This document shows, one piece after another, positions 1 to 7,469 of a stretch of DNA of 34,257 nucleotides (position 1 is its first letter; every line of letters begins with the position of its first letter). The DNA lies in contig CAMZLV010000055.1 in the NCBI GenBank assembly GCA_947311835.1, positions 1-34,257 on the forward strand, written 5' to 3'. Source of the DNA: an uncultured Lutibacter sp. Its GTDB lineage: Bacteria > Bacteroidota > Bacteroidia > Flavobacteriales > Flavobacteriaceae. A program made the position numbers and the translations under genes. The notes under the pieces are model-generated. The model made no database searches. It saw nothing but the letters and a program-made list of their open reading frames with translations, and was not told the origin of the DNA.

Positions 1-429
1 GGTTCTAAACCAACTTTTGGCAGTTACTTAATTCGTTGGGTAATTAAAGTAATAGATGTTAGTCTTGCCTCAGGATCATTAGCCGTACTCACCATTTTAT
101 TAAACGGAAAAGGGCAACGATTAGGTGATTTGGCTGCAGGAACAACGGTTATCAGTGAAAAGAAAAGAATAACTATTAAAGATACCATTATTGCTGATAT
201 TCCTGTTGATTACAAACCTACTTTTCCGCAGGTAACAACACTTACAGACACTGATATTCAGACCATTAAAAACATGTATACTGATGCCCTTAAAACTAAA
301 AACCATAAGGTTATTTTAAAATTACACGTAAAAGTAACTGAATTATTAACTATTAAAACGGATTTAAAACCGATAGACTTTATAAGAACTGTAATTAAAG
401 ATTATAACTATTATACTCAACAGATGTAG
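1..429 (+). CDS. RDD-family integral membrane protein, C-terminal part (5' end outside window)
   Basis: The frame is open from base 1 and ends with TAG at 427-429, so the gene begins upstream of the window. The visible part starts G-S-K-P-T-F-G and runs through a hydrophobic stretch to G-Q-R-L-G-D-L-A-A-G-T (about residues 38-48), the classic end of an RDD domain. After it comes a roughly 95-residue, mostly polar and Lys/Thr-rich tail that should be cytoplasmic. RDD proteins are small multi-pass membrane proteins; some are linked to ion or solute transport, but the activity of this one cannot be told. An ATG at 130 lies inside the RDD motif and is not the true start. A T-run follows the stop without a hairpin; the first good rightward terminator is at 642-676. 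Confidence 0.85.
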   Translation, partial: GSKPTFGSYLIRWVIKVIDVSLASGSLAVLTILLNGKGQRLGDLAAGTTVISEKKRITIKDTIIADIPVDYKPTFPQVTTLTDTDIQTIKNMYTDALKTKNHKVILKLHVKVTELLTIKTDLKPIDFIRTVIKDYNYYTQQM

Positions 430-436
430 TTTTTTT

Positions 437-477
437 TAATTACGAGTTATTAATTACGAGTTATGAATTATAAATTT
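437..477. repeat. Degenerate heptamer tandem repeat with a perfect 14-bp duplication
   Basis: TAATTACGAGTTAT occurs twice in direct succession (437-450 and 451-464), followed by the related heptamers GAATTAT and AAATTTA. Read in 7-bp steps the block is about six units of one loose consensus. From memory, similar short AT-rich arrays are scattered between genes in flavobacteria. It lies just downstream of the RDD gene and contains no gene. Confidence 0.7.
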
Positions 478-526
478 ACTTTTTTCTAACAAGTCAGATA
501 TAAACTTAAAAGCGATTGCTAATTAA

Positions 527-546
527 TCTTAACATAGTCTTAACAT
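527..546 (+). promoter_or_regulatory. Direct repeat TCTTAACAT x2, 11-bp period (possible activator site)
   Basis: TCTTAACAT is present at 527-535 and again at 538-546, exactly 11 bp apart, so both copies face the same side of the helix. They lie 14-33 bp upstream of the sigma-54-like element at 560-575. That placement and phasing would suit a tandem-binding activator, but the binding protein is unknown. Confidence 0.4.
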
Positions 547-559
547 TATAACTCTTTTT

Positions 560-575
560 TGGCACACCATTTGAA
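560..575 (+). promoter_or_regulatory. Sigma-54-like (-24/-12) promoter element
   Basis: The sequence TGGCACA-CCAT-TTGAA matches the known RpoN consensus TGGCACG-N4-TTGCW with correct spacing (GG at 561-562, then 10 bp, then GA at 573-574). The -12 dinucleotide is GA instead of GC, which weakens it. The predicted start is near 585. No open reading frame follows before the terminator at 642-676. Confidence 0.45.
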
Positions 576-584
576 TACTATAAA

Positions 585-676
585 ACAACAAAGAGTTAGT
601 AGGCTTTGTTTTCATAGTATAAAATTTAAGTTAGTTTAGTTAAGAAGTAGCTGCTTTAGGCAGCTACTTCTTTTTT
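585..676 (+). ncRNA. Candidate small RNA (about 92 nt) from the sigma-54-like promoter
   Basis: This is an inference from three aligned signals. The sigma-54-like element predicts a start at about 585. A perfect 7-bp hairpin (AACAAAG 587-593 with CTTTGTT 604-610) would lie at the RNA's 5' end. A strong rightward terminator ends at 676. No start codon plus reading frame of useful length lies between. The alternative is that this is simply the long 3' trailer of the RDD gene transcript. An outer inverted repeat (ATACTAT 575-581 with ATAGTAT 614-620) spans the predicted start and would fold only in such a longer transcript. Confidence 0.35.
642..676 (+). terminator. Rho-independent terminator, rightward
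   Basis: A perfect 13-bp stem (AAGAAGTAGCTGC 642-654 with its complement 660-672) has a 5-nt loop and runs into six Ts (671-676). On the minus strand the stem is not followed by a T-run, so it ends rightward transcription from the RDD gene or the candidate small RNA, rather than the leftward PLP-enzyme gene. Confidence 0.85.
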
Positions 677-679
677 ATG

Positions 680-2038
680 CTAAATTGCTCCTATAATATC
701 AAATTTAGTAATAATATGAAATTTACCATTTTCTAAATCAACTAAAACGGCTTGATTTTCTTTCGTTATTAACTTTGAAACAGCATCAATTGAAGTTGAT
801 TTTTTAACTATAGGATATGGAGCGCCCATAACCTCTTTTATAGGTTTATTATTTAAATCTTTATCTTCTAAATAACCTCTTAATAAGGCAGTTTCATCAA
901 CAGAACCAACAAATCCATTAACATCTTCTACTGGTATTTGAGAGATTTTAAACGCACGCATTCTTTCAATTGCATGCGATACTAATTCTTCCGTTTTAAC
1001 AGTAATCATCGGTTTATTAATATGACTTTTAATCAAGTCTGCGGCTGTTGTAATTTCTTCGTCTAAAAAACCACGTTCACGCATCCAATCATCATTAAAC
1101 ATTTTACCTACATAACGACTTCCATGATCGTGAAACAACACCACAACTACATCATCTTTTGAAAAATGTTGTTTTAATTGAAGTAATCCTTTTATGGCTG
1201 ATCCAGCAGAATTTCCAACAAAAATCCCTTCTTCCTTAGCAATTCTACGCGTATATACTGCTGCATCTTTATCAGTTACTTTTGTAAAACCATCAATTAT
1301 AGAAAAATCAACATTTTTTGGTAAAATATCTTCTCCTATTCCTTCTGTAATGTATGGATAGATTTCGTTTTCATCAAAAATTCCTGTTTCGTGATATTTC
1401 TTAAAAACTGAACCGTACGTATCAACTCCCCAAATTTTTATATTTGGATTTTTTTCTTTCAAATATTTTCCTATTCCTGAAATCGTTCCTCCTGTACCAA
1501 CACCAACAACAAAATGTGTGATTTTTCCATCCGTTTGCTCCCATATTTCAGGACCAGTTTGTTCGTAATGCGCCAATGCATTTGACGGATTATCATATTG
1601 ATTTACATACCAAGAATTTGGTGTTTCTTTTGCCAATCGTTTAGAAACAGAATAATATGAACGCGAATCGTCTGGTTCAACGTTGGTAGGACACACAATC
1701 ACTTCAGCACCAACTGCGCGCATTATATCCATTTTTTCTTTTGATTGCTTGTCTGAAATCACAAAAATACATTTATAACCTTTTACAATGGCAGCAAGTG
1801 CTAATCCCATTCCTGTGTTTCCTGATGTACCTTCTATAATAGTTCCTCCTGGTTTTAAACGACCATCTGCTTCTGCATCTTCAATCATTTTTAATGCCAT
1901 TCTATCTTTGACAGAATTTCCTGGATTTACTGATTCTACCTTTGCTAATACCAACGCATCAACTTCTTTGGTAACTGAGTTCAATTGTACCAAAGGTGTA
2001 TTTCCAATGGTTTCTAAAATGTTTTTTGCGTAATTCAT
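680..2038 (-). CDS. Cystathionine beta-synthase-like PLP enzyme with CBS domain pair
   Basis: This is a fold-type II PLP enzyme of 452 aa that joins serine or O-acetylserine with a thiol (homocysteine or sulfide). It would make cystathionine or cysteine in the cytosol. The PLP lysine is in N-S-V-K44-D-R; the phosphate-binding loop is T-S-G-N-T-G at 71-76; a Gly-rich G-T-G-G-T lies at 181-185; and G-N-S-A-G-S is at 275-280. Residues about 335-452 form two CBS domains, the usual regulatory module of cystathionine beta-synthases. There is no N-terminal haem domain, as expected for bacteria. ATG at 2038 gives the standard start. It lies 25 bp downstream of the permease stop and is probably co-transcribed with it. 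Cystathionine beta-synthase and CBS-fused cysteine synthase cannot be told apart from sequence alone. Confidence 0.9.
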   Translation of the reverse strand: MNYAKNILETIGNTPLVQLNSVTKEVDALVLAKVESVNPGNSVKDRMALKMIEDAEADGRLKPGGTIIEGTSGNTGMGLALAAIVKGYKCIFVISDKQSKEKMDIMRAVGAEVIVCPTNVEPDDSRSYYSVSKRLAKETPNSWYVNQYDNPSNALAHYEQTGPEIWEQTDGKITHFVVGVGTGGTISGIGKYLKEKNPNIKIWGVDTYGSVFKKYHETGIFDENEIYPYITEGIGEDILPKNVDFSIIDGFTKVTDKDAAVYTRRIAKEEGIFVGNSAGSAIKGLLQLKQHFSKDDVVVVLFHDHGSRYVGKMFNDDWMRERGFLDEEITTAADLIKSHINKPMITVKTEELVSHAIERMRAFKISQIPVEDVNGFVGSVDETALLRGYLEDKDLNNKPIKEVMGAPYPIVKKSTSIDAVSKLITKENQAVLVDLENGKFHIITKFDIIGAI

Positions 2039-2063
2039 CTCTAAAAAAAATTAAGATGCAAAA

Positions 2064-3299
2064 TTAATCAAATTTTATGGCTTTTACAGGACTTATTTTG
2101 GTGATAATCCAAGATGGTATAATAAGCATTAGTAAACATAATATTATTGTACCTAAATTTAATAAAACGATTGCTGTAATTGATATTGAAACTGGCGCTA
2201 CCTTAACATAATAAGTCTCTGGATTTAAGGTGATTATTCCAAAATAATATTGAATTAATACTATTGAAATTCCGATTAGATTCCCCCAAAAAAGTCCTCT
2301 AAAAATAATATGAAGTGCATTGAATAAAAATATTTTTCGAATACTCCAATTATCGCTTCCTAAGGCTTTTAAAATTCCTATCATTTGAGTTCGTTCTAAA
2401 ATTAAGACCAATAATGCCGTTATCATATTTATTCCTGCAACCAATATCATGATTATAATAATAATTAAAATGTTCGTATCAAATAATTGTATCCATTCAA
2501 ATATTCCTGGAAATTTGTGCACAATAGTTTGCGCATTTAAATCAGGAGGTATTTCAGAATAAATTTGGTTTCCTATAGTCTCTATTTGATTAAAATCATC
2601 TAAAAATAATTCAAAACCTCCAACTTGATTTAAATTCCATTTATTCAATTTTTGCACTTGCTTTATATCAGCAATCATAATATTTTCATCAAATTCTTTA
2701 AATCCTGAATTATAGATTCCAACGAGTTTGAAAACACGAATACTTGGCGGTTTGGTTGTATTTTCTTTTAAAAATAAAGTATTAAATTCATCTCCTACTT
2801 TTAACTGAATTCGATCAGTAATATGTTGTGATAATAAGACTTCTAAACTTCTTTTAGATGTATATTGAGGTACGCTTCCTTCAACTAAATATTCTTCAAA
2901 AAAACTCCAATCATATTTTTCGTCAACTCCCTTAACAACAATACCTTCCCAGTTTTTTTCTGTACGTATAATTCCTGCTTTAGTCGCATAGGTCTGAATA
3001 CGATTAACACCTTTTACTGTGGTGAAATTAGGATAAAATTCTTGGTCTGTTGAGATTGGAACTAAGGTGATTTCAGAATTGTTATTATCAAAATTTGTGA
3101 TTTGCACATGTCCATTAAATCCTGATATTTTTTCACGAATTTTTTCTTGTAAACCAACTCCTGTTGCAATAGCAATCATCATAATAATAATTCCTAATGA
3201 AATTGCTATTATTGCAATTTTTATTATTGGTGAAGATATGCTACTTTTATGGTGTTTAACAGTAGTTAATCTTTTTGCTATAAATAATTCGTAATTCAA
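2064..3299 (-). CDS. FtsX/LolC-LolE-type ABC transporter permease
   Basis: The 411-aa protein begins L/M-N-Y-E-L-F-I-A-K-R, has one membrane span at about residues 24-48, a large periplasmic (MacB-PCD-like) domain to about 270, then three spans in the FtsX domain with I-G-I-L-K-A-L-G between the first two. This is the LolC/E plan, the membrane part of the machine that releases lipoproteins toward the outer membrane; related permeases do other jobs. I chose TTG at 3299 because family members start with a similar short N-terminus, and because the upstream ATG at 3338 would run 30 bp into the divergent lipoprotein gene. No ATPase is adjacent; a LolD-like ATPase is at 31981. Confidence 0.85.
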   Translation of the reverse strand: MNYELFIAKRLTTVKHHKSSISSPIIKIAIIAISLGIIIMMIAIATGVGLQEKIREKISGFNGHVQITNFDNNNSEITLVPISTDQEFYPNFTTVKGVNRIQTYATKAGIIRTEKNWEGIVVKGVDEKYDWSFFEEYLVEGSVPQYTSKRSLEVLLSQHITDRIQLKVGDEFNTLFLKENTTKPPSIRVFKLVGIYNSGFKEFDENIMIADIKQVQKLNKWNLNQVGGFELFLDDFNQIETIGNQIYSEIPPDLNAQTIVHKFPGIFEWIQLFDTNILIIIIIMILVAGINMITALLVLILERTQMIGILKALGSDNWSIRKIFLFNALHIIFRGLFWGNLIGISIVLIQYYFGIITLNPETYYVKVAPVSISITAIVLLNLGTIILCLLMLIIPSWIITKISPVKAIKFD

Positions 3300-3308
3300 A
3301 TTTTTAAA

Positions 3309-4595
3309 ATGATAAATTTTCGATTCAAAAATACACATTTCTTTTCAGTTTTACTGATGCTTTTACTATTGATTTCTTGCGCTAATAAACCGCAAATAAA
3401 ATCATCTGAAAACAACTCTTTAAAAGATAGTATTGCAATTAAGAGCAATGCTAACAACACCATAACTGTAGGCGCTGATAACATTTCGCTGTACACACCA
3501 ATTTTAAAAGGAAAAAATATTGCAATTGTTGCTAATCAAACTTCTGTATTACATATTTTACAACGAACTTCTGGCGGAAGAAGTACTATGGGAAGTAAAA
3601 TGGTACGTATGCACTTAGTTGATTATTTAAATAACAATTATGGCATCAAAATTCAAAAGGTTTTTTCTCCTGAACATGGCTTTAGAGGTAATGTTGATGC
3701 TGGAGAACACGTAACAAACGGAGTAGATACCAAAACTGGTTTGCCGATTGTTTCACTTTATGGTAAAAATAAAAAACCAACACAAGAACAGTTAAAAGGT
3801 GTTGATATTGTTGTTTTTGACATTCAAGATGTAGGTGTTCGTTTTTATACATATATTTCTACGCTACACTATGTTATGGAGGCTTGTGCAGAAGCAAACA
3901 TCCCTTTAGTTGTATTAGATAGACCAAATCCGAATGGACATTATATTGATGGTCCTGTACTTGAAATAGAAAATCAAAGTTTTGTTGGAATGCATCCTGT
4001 TCCTTTAGTATATGGAATGACAATTGGCGAATATGCAAAAATGATAAATGGTGAAAATTGGCTCGCAAATAATGTAAAGTGTGATTTGACCGTAATTCCT
4101 CTAAAAAATTACAATCACAAAACAAAAGTCCATTTAGAAGTAAGACCATCGCCTAATTTACCAAATGACAAGTCAATAAACTTATATCCAAGTCTTGGTT
4201 TTTTTGAAGGAACTACAATTAACGCAGGACGTGGAACTGAATTTCAATTTCAACGTTATGGCGCTCCATTTTTTCCTAAAAGTGAATTTACTTATACTCC
4301 TTTACCTAATTTTGGCTCAAAATATCCTAAACACAAAGGAGTTATTTGTAATGGAGTTGACCTAAGTTCAACTAAAAAAATGAGTTCCGTTAATTTAAAA
4401 TGGATTATAGATGCGTATCAGAAAACACCTAAAGAAGAGAAATTTTTTGGAAAAACATTTACTATTCACGCAGGAACGACCAAATTACAACAACAGATAG
4501 AACAAGGCGAAACGGCTGAAAAAATTCATAAATCTTGGCAAAAAGAGATTGACGAGTTTAAAAAAATTCGTCAAAAATATTTAATATACAATTAA
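3309..4595 (+). CDS. namZ: NamZ-type exo-beta-N-acetylmuramidase lipoprotein (DUF1343, GH171)
   Basis: This 428-aa protein has a lipoprotein signal peptide with lipobox L-I-S-C24, so the mature enzyme should be anchored in the envelope. Family hallmarks are S-P-E-H-G-F-R-G at 120-127 (holding the Glu proposed as catalytic in characterised NamZ proteins), D-I-Q-D-V-G-V-R-F-Y-T-Y, D-R-P-N-P-N-G and R-P-S-P-N-L-P-N. NamZ enzymes remove terminal MurNAc from peptidoglycan fragments, which serves cell-wall recycling or scavenging. ATG 3309 is only 9 bp from the TTG start of the divergent permease. A serine hydrolase follows 52 bp downstream, consistent with an envelope operon. The family call is firm; the exact substrate is inferred. 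Confidence 0.9.
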   Translation: MINFRFKNTHFFSVLLMLLLLISCANKPQIKSSENNSLKDSIAIKSNANNTITVGADNISLYTPILKGKNIAIVANQTSVLHILQRTSGGRSTMGSKMVRMHLVDYLNNNYGIKIQKVFSPEHGFRGNVDAGEHVTNGVDTKTGLPIVSLYGKNKKPTQEQLKGVDIVVFDIQDVGVRFYTYISTLHYVMEACAEANIPLVVLDRPNPNGHYIDGPVLEIENQSFVGMHPVPLVYGMTIGEYAKMINGENWLANNVKCDLTVIPLKNYNHKTKVHLEVRPSPNLPNDKSINLYPSLGFFEGTTINAGRGTEFQFQRYGAPFFPKSEFTYTPLPNFGSKYPKHKGVICNGVDLSSTKKMSSVNLKWIIDAYQKTPKEEKFFGKTFTIHAGTTKLQQQIEQGETAEKIHKSWQKEIDEFKKIRQKYLIYN

Positions 4596-4647
4596 CTAAT
4601 TCTATAGCTGCCTTTTTGTATTTTTAACGCCTAAATTAAACCAAAAC

Positions 4648-6171
4648 ATGAAAAAAACTTTTTTATCAATAGTAAGTATCCTAACTTTTACGTTCTCTTT
4701 TGGACAAACCCAACAACAACTTGATATTTTAGATAAATACTATCAAAAAGCTCTAGAAGAATGGCATATTCCAGGAATGGCAGTTGCAATTACAGATGGT
4801 GAAAAAATTCTATTTAGCAAAGGCTATGGATATGCTAATATTGATAAAAAAAAGAAAGTTGATGGCAACACATTATTTGCGGTTGCTTCAAATTCAAAAG
4901 CATTTACTGCTACTGCTATTGCACAGTTAATTGAGCAAAAAAAACTAAATTGGAATGATAAAGCCATCAAACATTTGCCATATTACAAACTGTATAATGA
5001 TTATACCACACAAAATGAAACTATTGAAGATTTACTATGTCATCGTAATGGATTAGAGACTTTTAGTGGTGATTTACTTTGGTATGGCACAACTAAAAAC
5101 GCAGAAGAAATCATTGCAGCGCAACACTATTTAAAACCTACTTCAGCTTTTAGAACACGTTTTGGTTATTCAAATATCAGTTTTTTGGCTGCAGGAAAAA
5201 TTTTGGAAAAAGCTACTGATACCACTTGGTCAACATATATTTCTACACATTTTTTAAAACCATTAAAAATGAATAGAACCCTTACTTCTACCAATCAAAT
5301 TAAAAATACTAAAAACGTTGCAACTCCTTACTTTTATGAAGATGGGAAACACTATGAAATTGCATGGTTAAATTGGGATAATATTGCGCCTGCAGGAGCA
5401 TTAATATCATCGGTAAATGATTATGCTAAATGGTTGCAACTCAATTTAAACAAAGGAACATTAAATGGCAAAAAATACTTTAGTAAAGCTAGTTTTAATC
5501 AATTAACTACGCCTCATATTAACTTTCCTGTACGGAAAAACAATGAAAAAACACATTTTAAAGGATATGGTTTAGGTTGGTCACTTCAAGATTATCAAGG
5601 TTATAAAGTAATTGGACATTCTGGCGGTTATGATGGTATGATTTCAAAATCGGCATTTGTACCTGAGAAAAACTTGGGAATTATCATTGTTACCAACAGT
5701 TTAAGTTGGGCGCCAAGTGCTTTGGTTAACAAATCGTTTGATGTATTATTGGCCAATATTGTTGACGGAAAAGATTGGAGTTCTTACTATCTTTCTTTTA
5801 AAGAAAAACAAAACAAATCAGCTAAAGAAAAACTTCAAAAAACTGAAAAAGAAAGAGGGAAATTTAAAAATCAACTACCAAACAGTGAATATATTGGAAC
5901 TTATACCGATAAAATGTATGGCGATGTAATAGTAAGTGAAACCAATGGAAAGTTACAATTTGAAATGGTTGCAACACCTATTTTTAAAGCAAATTTAAAA
6001 CATTGGAATCACACCATTTTTACTTTTAGATTTGACAAAAACTTAGTTTCATTACCACAAGGAAAATTGTGGTTTGACTTAGACCAAAACGGGAAAACAG
6101 AAAAACTTCATATAAACATTCCTAATCCAGATTTTTATTTTGAAGAATTTGAATTTATAAAGAAAAACTAA
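4648..6171 (+). CDS. Secreted serine hydrolase (class C beta-lactamase/DD-peptidase fold)
   Basis: The 507-aa protein has a Sec signal peptide ending near F-G-Q20. The active-site S-x-x-K is S81-N-S-K84, the Tyr motif is Y174-S-N, and the third motif is H324-S-G-G. This is the full catalytic set of the beta-lactamase-related serine hydrolases. Residues about 410-507 resemble the beta-rich C-terminal domain (DUF3471-like) common in flavobacterial members. Family members include DD-peptidases, esterases and D-amino-acid amidases, so the substrate is open. The NamZ-type muramidase upstream makes a peptidoglycan fragment plausible. The next gene starts 5 bp after the stop, so the two are almost certainly co-transcribed. 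Confidence 0.88.
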   Translation: MKKTFLSIVSILTFTFSFGQTQQQLDILDKYYQKALEEWHIPGMAVAITDGEKILFSKGYGYANIDKKKKVDGNTLFAVASNSKAFTATAIAQLIEQKKLNWNDKAIKHLPYYKLYNDYTTQNETIEDLLCHRNGLETFSGDLLWYGTTKNAEEIIAAQHYLKPTSAFRTRFGYSNISFLAAGKILEKATDTTWSTYISTHFLKPLKMNRTLTSTNQIKNTKNVATPYFYEDGKHYEIAWLNWDNIAPAGALISSVNDYAKWLQLNLNKGTLNGKKYFSKASFNQLTTPHINFPVRKNNEKTHFKGYGLGWSLQDYQGYKVIGHSGGYDGMISKSAFVPEKNLGIIIVTNSLSWAPSALVNKSFDVLLANIVDGKDWSSYYLSFKEKQNKSAKEKLQKTEKERGKFKNQLPNSEYIGTYTDKMYGDVIVSETNGKLQFEMVATPIFKANLKHWNHTIFTFRFDKNLVSLPQGKLWFDLDQNGKTEKLHINIPNPDFYFEEFEFIKKN

Positions 6172-6176
6172 TTTAT

Positions 6177-6924
6177 ATGTCGCAAAGAAAAATTGGCATC
6201 ACACTCCTTTGGTTAGTAGGAATTACTGCTATCGTTGCATTATTTTTTAGCCAACCGATTGTACAAGACGAAACATATCATCATTTTAGCGATATAAAAA
6301 CCATTTTTGGAATTTCTAATTTTTGGAATGTAATCAGTAATCTTCCCTTTTTATTTGTTGGAATATTAGGCTTATACAAACTCTACAGATTTAGAAGTTT
6401 AACCAACAGTAATATCATCTTTTTTATTGGAGTTTCATTAGTTGCATTTGGCTCAGGATACTATCACTTAAAACCAAATACCAAATAGCGAAACCTTAGT
6501 TTGGGACAGACTACCAATGACAATAGCCTTTATGGCGCTATTTTCAATAGTTATTGAAAAATTTGTTTCTAAAAATAGGGGTATAAAACTACTTTTCCCT
6601 ATTTTAGTTTTGGGTTTATTATCCGTATATTATTGGAAAACGAATAACGATTTAAGGTTTTATGCTTTTATACAATTTTATCCTATGATTGCTATTCCAA
6701 TCATTTTAATATTCTTTAAAAAAAATCAACAAACTTCAGGGTATTGGTATCTACTTATTGCCTATATAATAGCTAAACTATTCGAACATTTTGATAGAGA
6801 AATACATCAATTTTTAACAATAATTAGTGGTCATTCACTAAAGCATATTATTGCTGCTTTTGGATTGTATCTTTTACTGAAAACCAATTTTACAAAGGCA
6901 ACTTTTTTTTCAACTCCTCAATAA
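6177..6924 (+). pseudogene. Alkaline ceramidase-like intramembrane hydrolase, frameshifted by a 7-bp duplication
   Basis: Two frames together make one multi-pass membrane protein. The first (from ATG 6177) stops at 6486-6488; the second runs to 6924. The break is a tandem duplication of CCAAATA (6474-6480 and 6481-6487). Removing one copy restores a continuous 246-aa protein reading H-L-K-P-N-S-E-T-L-V-W-D across the joint. The restored protein carries S93, H97 and D108 and a late H217-S-L-K-H221. The spacing matches what I recall for human ACER3 (Ser77, His81, Asp92, His217, His221), a zinc-dependent ceramidase of the CREST superfamily. Several hydrophobic spans fit that fold. The gene follows the serine hydrolase by 5 bp. 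The duplication may be a real mutation, a slip-prone switch or an assembly error. Confidence 0.82.
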
Positions 6925-7387
6925 TATTATACGTTGCAGGACAAATTTCAATATTTTTTAGTGTTAAATCAGTAATTTGAATAAACTTTCGTCTATCAGT
7001 ATGTGGATATTCTCTACATGCTTTTGGTCTAACATCATAAATAAAACATGAATTATCTGAATCTAAAAAAGTACAAGGTACGGTTTGCATTACATAAAAA
7101 TCATCGCCATCACGCTCAAGATATTGCTCTATAAACTTCACCTCTTTCATACGCAAATGCTTTGAAATACGTTGTATATCTTTCTCTGTTACAATAGGAC
7201 TAGACGTTTTACAACAATTACCACAAGTTAAACAATCTGTTTTTTCAAACTCTTTTTGATGAATAGATTGCATCAAAGGATCCAATCTCTTTTGCTGACG
7301 CTTTTTTAATTTCTGAAAATATTTCTTGGTTTCAGCATGTGATTCTTTGGCTAAAATTCGTAATTCTTCTGGAGTTGGCTGTATCAT
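6890..7387 (-). CDS. YkgJ-family cysteine-cluster protein
   Basis: The 165-aa protein carries the zinc/iron-chelating cluster: C52-x2-C55-x2-C58-C59, then C105, C114 and C124 in a R-P-x-A-C-R-E-Y-P context, and C149. The biochemical role of the family is not established. I chose ATG 7387 (M-I-Q-P-T-P) because its length fits the family. ATG 7408 is an alternative; the open frame extends to a TTG at 7468, but that would cover the argS promoter. The 3' end overlaps the end of the convergent ceramidase-like gene by 35 bp, so both stops lie inside each other's coding sequence. Confidence 0.85.
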   Translation of the reverse strand: MIQPTPEELRILAKESHAETKKYFQKLKKRQQKRLDPLMQSIHQKEFEKTDCLTCGNCCKTSSPIVTEKDIQRISKHLRMKEVKFIEQYLERDGDDFYVMQTVPCTFLDSDNSCFIYDVRPKACREYPHTDRRKFIQITDLTLKNIEICPATYNIIEELKKKLPL

Positions 7388-7440
7388 GAATGCTTTTTTA
7401 ATATTCATTGCTAAAGTAGTGGTTTTTATAACAAAAATCT

Positions 7441-7448
7441 TAAATTTG
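7441..7448 (+). promoter_or_regulatory. Bacteroidota -7 promoter element for argS
   Basis: TAAATTTG fits TAnnTTTG and lies 21 bp before the argS ATG, giving a leader of about 15 nt. No good TTG is seen at the -33 position. Confidence 0.5.
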
Positions 7449-7469
7449 TAGTCCAATTTTTTATACAAA

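Noticed and set aside
3300..3338. Extended N-terminus of the permease from ATG 3338
   Set aside because: It would overlap the divergent NamZ coding start and adds residues not expected in the family.
5717..5929. 70-codon plus-strand frame inside the serine hydrolase gene
   Set aside because: Out-of-frame shadow; Lys/Asn-rich with no recognisable domain.
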